Shown here: piece by piece, positions 18,861 through 28,600 of the stretch
How positions within the stretch are numbered: the first letter of the stretch is position 1
How the letters are laid out: each line of letters begins with the position of its first letter
NCBI GenBank assembly: GCA_016713335.1
Contig: JADJPH010000012.1
Coordinates: forward strand, 89,571 to 153,570
Source: Candidatus Fredericiella danica
Lineage (GTDB): Bacteria; Chloroflexota; Anaerolineae; Caldilineales; Caldilineaceae
DNA length: 64,000 bases
Reading direction: 5' to 3'
The notes under the pieces: generated by a model
Told to the model about the DNA's origin: nothing
Database searches by the model: none
The model's input: only the letters and a program-made list of their open reading frames with translations
Made by a program: the position numbers and the translations under genes

Positions 18861-20759
18861 TCAGTCTCCCGGCGCCAGCACGGTTTCGTGGACCTTCCCA
18901 TTGCTCGGTGCTACGGCATCGACCACTTCCACCACTTCCGCTTCGTCCTGGAACAACTCCGCATACGGATCGAACTGATCCACCAATTCCTGCCGGAATT
19001 GCTGGGTGTAGAGCCGGTAGTAGTGGCCGCCGCTTGCCAGTAACTCCGCATGGCTGCCCGCCTCCGCAATCCGCCCGTCTTCGATCACCAGGATCCGGTC
19101 CGCATTGCGGATGGTCGACAATCGGTGCGCAATCACGAAACTGGTCCTGCCTTCCATCAGATTGTCCATTCCCCGTTGGATGAGCGCTTCGGTCAGTGTA
19201 TCCACACTGCTCGTCGCTTCATCCATGATGAAGATGTCCGGATTGGCAAGCACGGCCCGCGCCAGGCTGATCAACTGCTTCTGGCCCGTCGAGAGCAGCA
19301 CGCCGCCTTCACCCACCTGCTCATCATACCCCTTCTCCAGCCGCTGGATGAACTCATCCGCACCGGCAAGTCTGGCCGCGGCTTCCACCTCAACATCCGT
19401 CGCGTCAAGCCGGCCATACCGGATGTTGTCACGAATCGTGCCGGAGAACAGATGCGGTGTCTGCAACACGATCCCCACGCGCGATTGGATCCCATGCTGC
19501 GTCATGTCCGTGTAGTCCATGCCGTGGATGGTAATCTGCCCGCCCTTTGGCTCGAAGAACCTACACAACAGGTTCACGATCGTGCTCTTCCCGCCCCCCG
19601 TCGGCCCAACCAGGGCAATCGTCTCGCCAGCTGTGACCGTGAGATCGAAGTCGGCGAGGATCGGTTTTCCCTCCTCATAGAAGAAGTCCACATGGTCAAA
19701 GACAATCTCCCCGCGCAACGTCCCTGGGTCCGTAGCGCCTGGCTTGTCAACGATATCCGGCACGGCATCGATCAGCGAGAAGATGCGCTCCCCGGATGCA
19801 ACGGCCTGCTGCATCTCAGCGAAGACGCGTGCCCTCTCCTGCACCGGCCAGATGATGAAGAGGATGTAGCTGATGAACGCCTGAATCCCGCCGATGCTGA
19901 TGTCGTTCGTCCCCGCAGTGACACCCGAATAGATCACCACACTGATCGTGGCCATCGAAGCGATCAACTGCACCGCCGGCAGGAAGAGCGCCGAGAACCA
20001 GGCCGCGCGGTAGCCGGCGCGATACATTTCGCCGGTCAACTGGCCGAATTCCTGCAGATTGGCATCCTCACGGTCCAGCGCCTTGATGACGCGAACCCCG
20101 GTGATCGTCTCATTGTACGATGCCGTGATCTTCGAGTTGATCTTCCGCACCTCGCGGTACTGGACGATGATCTTCCGCTGGAACAGGGTCGCCACCACGA
20201 TGATGATCGGCACGATCAGCATGATGATCAGGGTCAACTGCCAGTTGATCCGCCACATGAAGAAGAGCGCCGTCAAGATATTGAACGTCGACCACGTCAC
20301 ATCCAACAAACCCCACGTGACCAGCTCCGCCACCCGATCGGTGTCGCTCGTCACCCGGCTGATGATCCAGCCAACGGGCGTCCGGTTGTAGTACGGCAGC
20401 GACAACTCCTGCAAATGGTGGAACAGCTTCTTGCGCAGGTCATACCGGATGCGCTCGCCCAGAATGCCCGCCAAATAGATGAAGGCGAACACAAAGACCG
20501 ATTGCACGATGATCAACAGCCCATACTGCACCAGATACGCGTACAGGGCCTCCAGGTTCTGCTCCATGATGGCTTGATCGGTGATCTGCGCACTCAAGTA
20601 CGTGAAGTACGAGTCCAGACCCGATACCGCCATCACGGTGAGCAGGAAACCGACCACCCACCATTTGTAGGGCAGGAGCAACTGCGCCAGCCGGCGCAGG
20701 GTCTGCCCATTGAACTTCGTAGTGAATTCTTCTTCTTCGAACTCAATTAATTCCGACAC
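18861..20759 (-). CDS. ABC exporter half-transporter B (TMD-NBD), second gene of heterodimer
   Basis: A 632-residue ATP-binding cassette exporter half. Six membrane helices (residues ~25-330) include the coupling-helix segment GERIRYDLRKKLFHHLQELS. The NBD has Walker A GPTGGGKSTIVNLL, signature LSTGQKQLISLARA (not the canonical LSGGQ), Walker B IFIMDEATSSVD with the catalytic Glu, and switch His in VIAHRLST. The altered signature here, together with the Asp-for-Glu change in its partner, is the pattern of heterodimeric exporters with one degenerate ATP site (as in BmrCD, LmrCD, TM287/288). GTG 20759 is chosen because GAGGAGG lies just upstream and it overlaps the first gene by 17 bp, so translation is coupled. 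The C-terminal tail is acidic. Intact frame; likely drug or lipid export. Confidence 0.9.
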   Translation of the reverse strand: MSELIEFEEEEFTTKFNGQTLRRLAQLLLPYKWWVVGFLLTVMAVSGLDSYFTYLSAQITDQAIMEQNLEALYAYLVQYGLLIIVQSVFVFAFIYLAGILGERIRYDLRKKLFHHLQELSLPYYNRTPVGWIISRVTSDTDRVAELVTWGLLDVTWSTFNILTALFFMWRINWQLTLIIMLIVPIIIVVATLFQRKIIVQYREVRKINSKITASYNETITGVRVIKALDREDANLQEFGQLTGEMYRAGYRAAWFSALFLPAVQLIASMATISVVIYSGVTAGTNDISIGGIQAFISYILFIIWPVQERARVFAEMQQAVASGERIFSLIDAVPDIVDKPGATDPGTLRGEIVFDHVDFFYEEGKPILADFDLTVTAGETIALVGPTGGGKSTIVNLLCRFFEPKGGQITIHGMDYTDMTQHGIQSRVGIVLQTPHLFSGTIRDNIRYGRLDATDVEVEAAARLAGADEFIQRLEKGYDEQVGEGGVLLSTGQKQLISLARAVLANPDIFIMDEATSSVDTLTEALIQRGMDNLMEGRTSFVIAHRLSTIRNADRILVIEDGRIAEAGSHAELLASGGHYYRLYTQQFRQELVDQFDPYAELFQDEAEVVEVVDAVAPSNGKVHETVLAPGD

Positions 20760-22348
20760 GGTTGAGTTCCTCCTCGAGTTCTGCTTCCATACGTGTCTGC
20801 GCCAGATAGATGCGCCGGTACATGCCAGCCTGCGCCACCAGTGTATTGTGCGTGCCGCGCTGCACAATCCGGCCGTGCTCCAGCACCAGAATCAGGTCTG
20901 CGTTCATCACACTTTGAATGCGATGCGCGATGATAAACGTCGTGCGGCCCTTCATGAGCGTGCTCAGCGCCGTGCGGATGGACGCCTCTGTCTCCGTGTC
21001 CACCGACGATGTCGAGTCGTCCAGAATCAGGATCCGGGGATCCTTCAGCAGCGTACGGGCAATCGCCACCCGCTGCTTCTGACCGCCGGAGAGGGTGATG
21101 CCGCGCTCACCCACCAGCGTGTTGTACCCATCCGGCAACTTGCTCAAGATCACATCGTGAATGGCCGCCGCCCTTGCCGCCGCAAAGACCTCTTCATCCG
21201 AGACATGCCGGCCCACCCCGTAGGTGATGTTGTCCCGGACGGTGCGCGAGAATAGGAACGGTTCCTGTTCAACGATCCCGATTTCACGCCGGAGGTAGTG
21301 GCGCGGGTAGTCGCGCAATTCCTCCCCGTCGAGCCGGATGCTACCGCCGCTGTACTCGTAGAAGCGCGGGAGCAGCGCCACGAGCGACGACTTCCCAGAG
21401 CCGGTCGCGCCCATGAGCGCAACCACCTGGCCGGGCTTGACCGCAAACGAGGATATCATGCAGCGCCGCCTTCTCCGACCCCGTGTAGGTGAACTCCACA
21501 TGGTCAAAAACAAGTTCGCCGCGCAACGGCTGCTCGCCGGTGATCGTGCCTTCGACGACCGGCTCGCGGGTGTTGCGAACCACCTCGCCGATCCGGCCAA
21601 AGGAGACCAGGCTCTCCGACATATTGACAATCAGCCGCCCGAGGTTGCGCAGCGGCCAGATGATCCACTGCACCAACCCCACATAGGCGACGTAGGTGCC
21701 GACCGTGATCGTACCGTTAATGGTCAGGGTTGCGCCATACAAGAAGCCACCCAGCATCTGCAGACCACACATCACATCCGTGATCGGCCAGAACAGGGCA
21801 TGCATGAGCAGTAGATACTTGCCCTTGAGATAACGCTTGTAGTTCTCGCCTTCGAACTTATCCTCTTCGTAGCGCTGCCGGGCAAAGGCCTTCACGACGC
21901 GCACGCCGCTTAGATTCTCCTGCAATGTCGTGCTCAGTTTCGCCTCTTGCGTCTGATAAGCCTCGTAGGCCGTCTCCACGCGCTTGAAGAAGAAGACCGA
22001 GATGACCAGCACGACCGGCAACACGATGACCGAGACCAGCGCCAGTTTCCAATCCAACCACCAGATCGCAATGAAGTTCACGGTGAAGAGAAGGAGGAAG
22101 GCCGCAACGTAGACCCAGAGGGAGATCGCCCGGCTGCTGGCGGTGAGATAGTTGTCAATGAAATTCCGAATGACGAGGAAGGTCAGCGTATTCATGATCG
22201 CTGCCAACCCCATGAAGAAAGTGGCGCTCAGATAGGTGAGCCGGTAGCCCGCCATCATGCGCCAGAAACCACGAAACTTGCCGACGCTCACGGCCGCTTG
22301 CAAGTCAATCGTACTCGGTGTAGTTGATTCCGCTGCTGAACTCAGCAT
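20743..22348 (-). CDS. ABC exporter half-transporter A, first gene of heterodimer (frameshifted, internal block missing)
   Basis: First subunit of the heterodimeric ABC exporter. NBD: Walker A GATGSGKSSLVALL, Q-loop VEQEPFLFS, canonical signature LSGGQKQRVAIART, Walker B ILILDDSTSSVD with Asp instead of the catalytic Glu (degenerate site), switch His in IIAHRIQS. A frame change lies near 21445 between HDI and SSFAVKPG. The membrane domain is short: SLWVYVAAFL runs directly into LLFTVNFIAIWWLDWKLALVS, so about 85 residues (TM2-TM3 region with the first intracellular loop) present in subunit B are absent. ATG 22348 has AAGGGGGA upstream; GTG 22384 is possible. Expression is likely controlled by the leader at 22419-22734. 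Confidence 0.88.
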
Positions 22349-22418
22349 ACGTCCCCCTTGGTTGCTTAGAAGCTTCCTGCCCACAGGTCACGAGTGGGTC
22401 GATTAGAATCCAAAGCCG

Positions 22419-22461
22419 AAAAAGAAATGCAGGTCATCGAGTGAAACCCCCGATGACCTGC
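22419..22461 (-). terminator. Second leader terminator (T2) before the ABC exporter
   Basis: Perfect 11-bp stem GCAGGTCATCG/CGATGACCTGC with an 11-nt loop (22429-22461), followed on the minus strand by ATTTCTTTTT. It lies 71 bp before the exporter start, so transcription from the leader promoter must read through it. Confidence 0.65.
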
Positions 22462-22500
22462 ACCTTTACTGCCGGCTGCACAAAACCGTGCAGTTCGGAC

Positions 22501-22543
22501 AAACAAAAAGGCCGCAGCGCATCGGGTCCGATGCGTTGCGGCC
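22501..22543 (-). terminator. First leader terminator (T1) before the ABC exporter
   Basis: On the minus strand a 16-bp GC-rich stem with one A/C mismatch (GGCCGCAACGCATCGG and partner, 22510-22543) is followed directly by TTTTTGTTT, a classical intrinsic terminator. It begins 22 nt after the stop codon of the 28-codon leader peptide, the spacing expected for ribosome-mediated attenuation. Confidence 0.75.
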
Positions 22544-22564
22544 TGAGGCTGCTCAATGAGTCAG

Positions 22565-22651
22565 CTACCGGACGACAGACGCACCTCTCCCTTGAGTGGC
22601 GAACACACCACCCCCCACGATCGGGCGGATGAAGTACTTAACGGTCAACAT
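22565..22651 (-). CDS. Putative 28-residue leader peptide of the ABC exporter
   Basis: ATG at 22651 to TAG at 22565, reading MLTVKYFIRPIVGGGVF and ending GASVVR. It is too small to be found by ordinary gene calling. The case rests on position: about 47 nt after a good promoter and 22 nt before an intrinsic terminator, with a second terminator further on, upstream of a heterodimeric ABC exporter. The closest functional parallel known to me is bmrB-bmrCD of Bacillus subtilis, where translation of a small leader controls read-through. A purine-rich GGGAAAGGACA lies upstream, but at long spacing, so initiation may be weak. No sequence match to a known leader is claimed. Confidence 0.55.
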   Translation of the reverse strand: MLTVKYFIRPIVGGGVFATQGRGASVVR

Positions 22652-22704
22652 CGTCACGGTGCGCTGTCCTTTCCCTGTTTTTAGACGGAACAGTTTCTGT
22701 CGCT

Positions 22705-22734
22705 AATGTAACACAGGTCAGTTGTGGTTGTCAA
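22705..22734 (-). promoter_or_regulatory. Promoter of the exporter leader
   Basis: Minus-strand TTGACA (22729-22734, perfect -35) and TACATT (22705-22710, -10) separated by 18 bp. Transcription would start near 22698 and run through leader peptide, T1 and T2 into the ABC genes. Confidence 0.65.
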
Positions 22735-22907
22735 GGCATTGGACCCACAAAAAACACATGAATGTGCAAATTGATCGTCACTACTGTATGCGTTTCAGGT
22801 AAGACGGCAAAAAACGAATCTGGAATTCCGCCAGGTGCCTGGGGCGGTACAATAGAACTACCGATTTGCTTCCGGCAGCCGCAATTCCGTTCACCTACTC
22901 CATCCAC

Positions 22908-23563
22908 ATGACACAACGCTTCAACATTCATCGAAACTGGGTCTGGCCGGTGCTCGCACTGCTGGCCGTGGCCGCCGCATTCCTCCTCCTCGCGACACCG
23001 CCCGAAAAGACTATCGGCAGCGTCATCCGGCTGATTCTGGTGCACGGTGCGCTCGTCCAGACCGGACTCATTGCATTTGCCGCGCCGGCGTGGCGGGAGT
23101 CCTCTATTTTCTGCGCCCGACTCCGACGGTGGCCCGCTGGATATTTGCCCTGCAGCTCACGGCCGCCGCGGTCTGGGTGCTCTATTGCCTGACCAGCATG
23201 TTCGCCACCTACCTGACCTGGGGCCAGTGGATCGCCTGGGAAGAGCCGCGTGTGCGTGCCAGCTTTCACGTACTTTGGTTCTCGCTCGCCTGTCTTGCCC
23301 TGGTCCTCTGGATGCGCCATCCCCGGTTTGCCGCGGTCGTCAACATCGTCGTCGCGGGCGGTGTGCTCCTGATCGTGAAGGGCGCCAGCATCGTCCGCCA
23401 TCCGCTAAACCCGGTCGGCGAATCCACCTCCAGCGCCTATCAACTCACCTACCTGACGCTGGTCCTGATCTGCGTGGCCGGCGCGACGCTGTTCGCCGCC
23501 TGGCTGGCCAATCGCAACTGGTTGGCGCCGGAAATAACCGCCCTTACGCCAGAAAACCAATAA
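22908..23563 (+). CDS. CcmC/CcsA-like integral membrane protein (frameshifted)
   Basis: About 218 residues with six or so membrane helices. It resembles cytochrome c assembly (haem handling) proteins: RLILVHGALVQTGLIAF corresponds to the RIxYxHVPxAW helix of CcmC, and YLTWGQWIAWEEPRVRAS corresponds to the tryptophan-rich WGTWWxWDxRLT motif. The motif is degenerate, so haem handling is uncertain; in a typical CcmC the periplasmic WWD loop binds haem. The frame changes near 23088 (IAFAA / GVAGVLYFL). ATG 22908. No other ccm or ccs genes are nearby. Confidence 0.5.
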
Positions 23564-23705
23564 ATCTACTTAACTTACCTTTTCTTATGGCAGAAAGTGT
23601 GCTATAACAATTACAAGCCGCAATTCATGACGTAAATTACAGCGTGTGCCCAGGTTTTAGCGCTGTTTGCTGGCGGCAGACCTCCTGAAACTTAAGACCC
23701 ACCTT

Positions 23706-23736
23706 GCCTGATGGTGTGCAACCTACACGGTCAGGC
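23706..23736. other. Stem-loop in the leader of the REC-kinase gene
   Basis: GCCTGA...TCAGGC encloses GTGT...ACAC with a GCAACCT loop, 27 bp before the start of the gene at 23763. It could be a regulatory RNA element or a protein-binding site; no known riboswitch consensus was recognised. Confidence 0.25.
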
Positions 23737-23762
23737 GCCAGTCGAGTCCGGGTGAGCCGAAA

Positions 23763-24896
23763 ATGACGACTGCGCAAAGTCCCCAGAAGCGTGTCCTGAT
23801 CATCGACGATGAGACAGGCAGTGGCGACGCGCTCCGCGTGCAGTTGCAGGCAGACGATATCGACGTCGTGCACGTTGCCAGCGGCCGCGAGGCGATCCAA
23901 CGGATGCCCGAGTTGGTGCCGGATGTCATCTTGCTTGACCTGCTGATGCCCGACCTCGACGGGTTTGAAGTCTGCCGCATTCTCAAACAATCACCGACCT
24001 ACCGGCATATTCCGGTGATCCTAGTCACCGCGCTCGATTCCGTCCAGGATCGCGTGCGCGGACTCGAGTCGGGCGCCGATGAGTTTCTCACCAAACCGGT
24101 CTCGCGCATGGAGTTGCAGGCTCGCGTGCGCACCATGCTCCGCATCAAGATCCAGTATGACGAACTGGAGCGGTTGCTGGAACTGCGCCAGGCCTTGTCC
24201 TACATGATCGTGCATGACCTGCGCAATCCACTCGCCGCTGTGATGCTCTATATGCAGTTGCTCAAACGCAAAGGCGCGCTGCCCCCCGACCAGGTGCGCT
24301 ACCTGGACCTGGCGATCTCCGAGTCGCAAAAGATGAGCAACTTCCTGGACGACATGCTCATGTTGGCGAAGATGGAGCGTGGCAAGCTGAGCCTGTCGCG
24401 CAGCCCGCTCTTTATTGAACGCATCATCAACCAGGTGCGTGATAAATTCGGGCCGTTGGCCGAAGCCCAGGGCGTGACCCTCCACATTGCGACCACCGAC
24501 CAGCCCTACCCCATCATGGGCGACGTCACCCTGATGCAGCGCGTGGTCGAAAATCTGGTGGCAAATGCCCTCAAGTTTGCCCCCCCGCAGACTACGGTCA
24601 CGGTCCTGGTCGAATTCCCGAAAGGGAAAGAGGCATTGCCGGGCAATGGCGCCGCGGCCGGGGCGACGCCCAACGCACTGGTGCGGATCAGCGTCCAGGA
24701 TCAGGGCCGCGGCATTCCACCCGACGACATGGTCCGGATGTTTGACCAATATGAAGCGGTCTTCATGAAGGAGCACGGCAAATCGGAACTTGGGTTGGAG
24801 CTTGCGTTCTGCCGCATGATCGCCGAAGCGCACGGTGGGCGCATTTTTGCCGGCAATAACCCGGATCGCGGGGCCATTATCACCGTCGAGATCTAG
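23763..24896 (+). CDS. REC-histidine kinase (receiver domain fused N-terminally to kinase)
   Basis: A 377-residue cytoplasmic two-component protein. Residues ~10-125 are a receiver domain: acidic IIDDE, phosphoacceptor Asp in VILLDLLMPDLDG, switch VTA, Lys in LTKPVS. The kinase part has the H-box in YMIVHDLRNPLAAVM, N-box VVENLVANALKFAP and G1 box DQGRGIPPDD. The G2 region reads SELGLELAFC rather than GxGLGL, a degenerate ATP-lid motif. The REC-HK order suggests an intermediate of a phosphorelay, receiving phosphate from another kinase. Intact frame. The neighbouring genes give no clue to its stimulus. Confidence 0.9.
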   Translation: MTTAQSPQKRVLIIDDETGSGDALRVQLQADDIDVVHVASGREAIQRMPELVPDVILLDLLMPDLDGFEVCRILKQSPTYRHIPVILVTALDSVQDRVRGLESGADEFLTKPVSRMELQARVRTMLRIKIQYDELERLLELRQALSYMIVHDLRNPLAAVMLYMQLLKRKGALPPDQVRYLDLAISESQKMSNFLDDMLMLAKMERGKLSLSRSPLFIERIINQVRDKFGPLAEAQGVTLHIATTDQPYPIMGDVTLMQRVVENLVANALKFAPPQTTVTVLVEFPKGKEALPGNGAAAGATPNALVRISVQDQGRGIPPDDMVRMFDQYEAVFMKEHGKSELGLELAFCRMIAEAHGGRIFAGNNPDRGAIITVEI

Positions 24897-24914
24897 CGCG
24901 CCGCGTGCAAGCCC

Positions 24915-25414
24915 ATGAATTGCCCCAACTGCGGCGCGGCACTGGCGCCCTCCCACTCACCTGACTATTCCTTCTGCGCCTACTGTGGCTCGTTTCATTT
25001 TCCAAAGCCGGCCACCGAAGGCATCCTCATCGTTCCGACCCACGAAGACGGTGTGCAGCGCGCAGCCCCTGCCCTGTTTGCGGTGACCCGCTGGTGAATG
25101 CAAGAGTTGACGAAGTGCCTGCGCATTATTGCCACCGCTGCCGCGGTGTCCTGGTCGCACAGGCAGGTTTCGTCTCGGCCTTGCGGCAACTGGCCAGAAC
25201 TGAACCGCCCCCTCCCTACCCGCCACGCCCGGTTAATCTAGCCGCCCTGAAGCGTTCACTCGCTTGCCCCCTGTGCCACCACAAGATGGATGTGCACCCC
25301 TACTACGGTCCCGGCAACGTCATTATCGACACCTGCGGCCGCTGTCGCGTCATCTGGCTCGACCACGGCGAACTCTCGCGGATCGTCTCCGGCTTCGCGC
25401 AGGAAGATGATTAG
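24915..25414 (+). CDS. Zinc-ribbon (zf-TFIIB-like) protein with three CxxC pairs (frameshifted)
   Basis: About 165 residues, cytoplasmic. Three pairs of CxxC motifs are visible: CPNC/CAYC at the start, CPVCGDP/CHRCRG in the middle, and CPLC/CGRCRVIWLDHGELSRI at the end; the last is a zf-TFIIB domain. A frame change near 25065-25075 separates the first ribbon from the second: reading the other frame across the join gives PCPVCGDPLVNARVDE. Zinc binding is nearly certain from the pattern; the role (nucleic acid or protein binding) is unknown. Starts 18 bp after the kinase stop, so possibly co-transcribed. Confidence 0.78.
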
Positions 25415-25642
25415 CGAGATCCTCTCTTGACATTGACCTTGCTTTTGCATTGACATTGCCCCTACCTCCGCGCTCTGCCAATGCCGGTTTCTGCGTCGAA
25501 AGGCGGCGTTAATTCCGTCATTTGCTGGCAGATCAGCACCATTTATTTGACTATCATGGAGAGAAGATATTCAGCGGATGCCCCAGGCAGTTCCGCGCCC
25601 GTGCGTGTTTCGAAGTCTTCTACACCATCGGAGGTGCGCATC

Positions 25643-28600
25643 ATGCGCAGACCGACAATTCTCTGGATCGCACTCGTCTCAGCGATCGTCACCCTACTCG
25701 CCATCGTGACCGCACTCGGCGTTGCCCCCGCTTCAGCGCAGGATGCCCCCTTTGCAAAGCCCACACCAACCGCAACTCCCACCTCGGCGCCACCGCCCGC
25801 GCCAACGGTGCTGAATCCGCTACAAGGTGGCGTGACCACAGGAACGAATGAACCCCCACTGGGCATGCCCACTTTTGCGTGGAGTCTGCCGGTCATTGCG
25901 CCGTACTATCACATTCAGGTGAGCAATTCGCCCGGCTTCACGGTGCTCAAGGTCGACCAGGATACGCGGGGGATGAGCTATACGCCTACCGATGTCTGGG
26001 ATGATGGCACCTACTACTGGCGCGTGAAAGCCGGCATCGGCACAGGAAGCAACCCTGTGTGGGGGCCCTATACGGCAATCCAAACCTTCGTCAAGGACTG
26101 GGGCGACGAGGGCACCATCCGGCCAAGCCTGATCAACCCCGCGGCGGATGCGGTCCGCTCCGGTTTCATCCACGGCGATTTTCAGTGGAGCCCCGTACCC
26201 GGCGCCGCCGGCTACGTCTTCGAGATCGCCACTGACCCACTGATGAACAACCGCGTCTATATTGCCGAATCGATCAAAGCACAACATACCCCAACCGTGC
26301 GCCTGACCAACAGCAACTACTATTGGCGCATCACACCCTTTGCCTATTCAAGTTCCGCCACCACGCGCGTGAGCGGCGAATCAAGTGAAGTGAGAAGATT
26401 TACCATCGACTGGAGCACCGCACCGCAACTCCTGGCGCCGGACAACGGGCTGCAGGCCAGGTTCACCCCGCGTTTTCAATGGACAGCCGTTGAAGCAGCG
26501 GAAAGCTATGTGCTTGAGGTCAGCACTGATGTCAACTTCAACCCCGCCAACCTGGCGGAAAAAAAGGTCTTTGAAACCCACAACACCGACTTTACACCCA
26601 CGGACGCCCTCGCCAACGACAAAGAATGGTTCTGGCATGTCAAAGCCATCGATGGCGCCGAAGGCAACACCAATTGGAGCGAGGTGCGCTCGTTCCGCAT
26701 GGCGTGGGGCGCCATCGAACTGCTGACTCCGGCCAATAATCAGATTCAACTCGCTTATCCATTTTTCAGTTGGAAGAGTGTGCCCGGCGCACGCAGCTAC
26801 CAACTGCAGATCGACAATTCAGTGGATTTCGCAGCGCCCTTTATCGCCGACGTTGAGATCTTCAACGTCACCAACTACGCGCAGCCTGACTGGCGGATTG
26901 TCCAAGTGAGCGATTACTACTGGCAGGTGCGCGCCAAGGATGAAAATGGCAACTTTGGCCCGTGGAGCGAACGACGCGCCTTTCGGATCAGTACGCCCCT
27001 TGATTCCGTCGTCCCTTCAAACCTGATCTACCCGCCACCCTATTATGCAATTGACGCCGCAGAGACACCGGTTCAGCGGCAGATGGCTCCGCCTGCCCAA
27101 TCTTCGTCTGGGATACTGCGGTGGACGCGGACTACGTTGTAACCATGACCTACCCGGCGGATTACTATCTGCTGAACGTCGACACCAGCCCTACCTTCAA
27201 TGACCCGTCCATTGTCGTCAAGACCGCCAACAACGCTGCGGCAATCACCGACGATGGCGATGTGCTACGCAAACCCTTAGTGAACGGCCAGCTATACTTC
27301 TGGCGCGTCCAGGCTTTTTCGCAACGGCTTTGAACTGGGTGTGCCCTCGATCTGGGAAATACTTTACGACAACACAAAGTCAGAACTGGCCGCCACGACA
27401 ACGGTGTCACTGACCTATCCCGCCGACGGTTACGAAGCGGTCGGCACGCCGCCGGTGCTGGGCTGGCTGCCGGTGACCCGCACCGGACAATATGCCGGAT
27501 CCTATCGCGTCCAGGTCTCCCGCAACCCCGGTTTCACAGATCTCGTCAACAACGTCTCCGTCCCCTACATCAACTTTGTCCCCTGGCAAGGGCATGACGG
27601 CCCTATGCCAATCGGCACCTACTGGTGGCGGGTGCGTGTCGAAGACGGGATTGCCGATGCCGCGTCCCAGTGGAGCACACCACGCAGTTTCAACCTGGCC
27701 TACAACCTCATCACCGGCAACCAGTTCGACTTTCCACACGACGTCCTCTATGACCCCGGCAACACCCTCGTCGCGGCCAGTGAAACGACAACCGGCGACG
27801 CCTACGAACTGGATAACCTTTACGTGATGCTGGATCGCCGGCGCAACGGCAGCTTAAACTGGGTCACGGCCTTTGACATCCACCCGGACGGTTCGCCCGT
27901 GCGCTATTGGCTCTACTTTGATACTGACCGGAAAACGACGTCGAGTTGCCCGGCGCCCGGCAATGCAATTGGACCGGTGTACGGAAATATCGGCGCCTAT
28001 GACTTGTTCAAACCGGAATACGCGATCTCTGTGGATCGGGATGGGAGCGGCATTGCCAACACCAATTACTACCGCTGGACCGGCGTCTCGTTCAACCCAA
28101 ACTGCACCTGGGTATTGGTGAACACACTGCCCAACATTGGCGGCATCGCAGAACTCAACGGCAATGCCATCCAACTCCATATCCCCTACACTGCCTTAGG
28201 CACGGCGGACGACAATTTTAGTGGCAATGCCGGCATCACGCTCTTCAGTACGAGTGCATCGAACACAAGCGACATCATGCACGACACGATCCCAGCTCAA
28301 GGCGTGCTGCTTGCCAACCCGGCCGGCATGATCGATCATCCGGCCTTTGTCTCCGACATGTTGATGCCGCTCTACCCGTTTGACACCCCGCTGTCAAACC
28401 CGTACACCTTCTTCGACATGCCGGCCCTGCGTTGGCGCATGCCGATCTTCGGTTCCATCGATGGCTACGAAGTGGAGGTCGCCCGTGATGAACGGTTCAC
28501 GCAACGCATAGAGCGGTGGGAAACCTACGAAAACCGCGCAAGTTTCTACTTTTCTCTATTGCCTACGGCCTTCCAGTCAATGAATGTTTACAGTGACAAC

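Noticed and set aside
22324..22632. Plus-strand open frame over the exporter leader
   Set aside because: It covers both terminator hairpins and the minus-strand promoter region and has no domain or ribosome-binding site; it is a shadow of the leader.
23600..23762. c-di-GMP or other riboswitch before the REC-kinase gene
   Set aside because: A stem-loop is present, but the conserved core of GEMM and other common riboswitches could not be matched.
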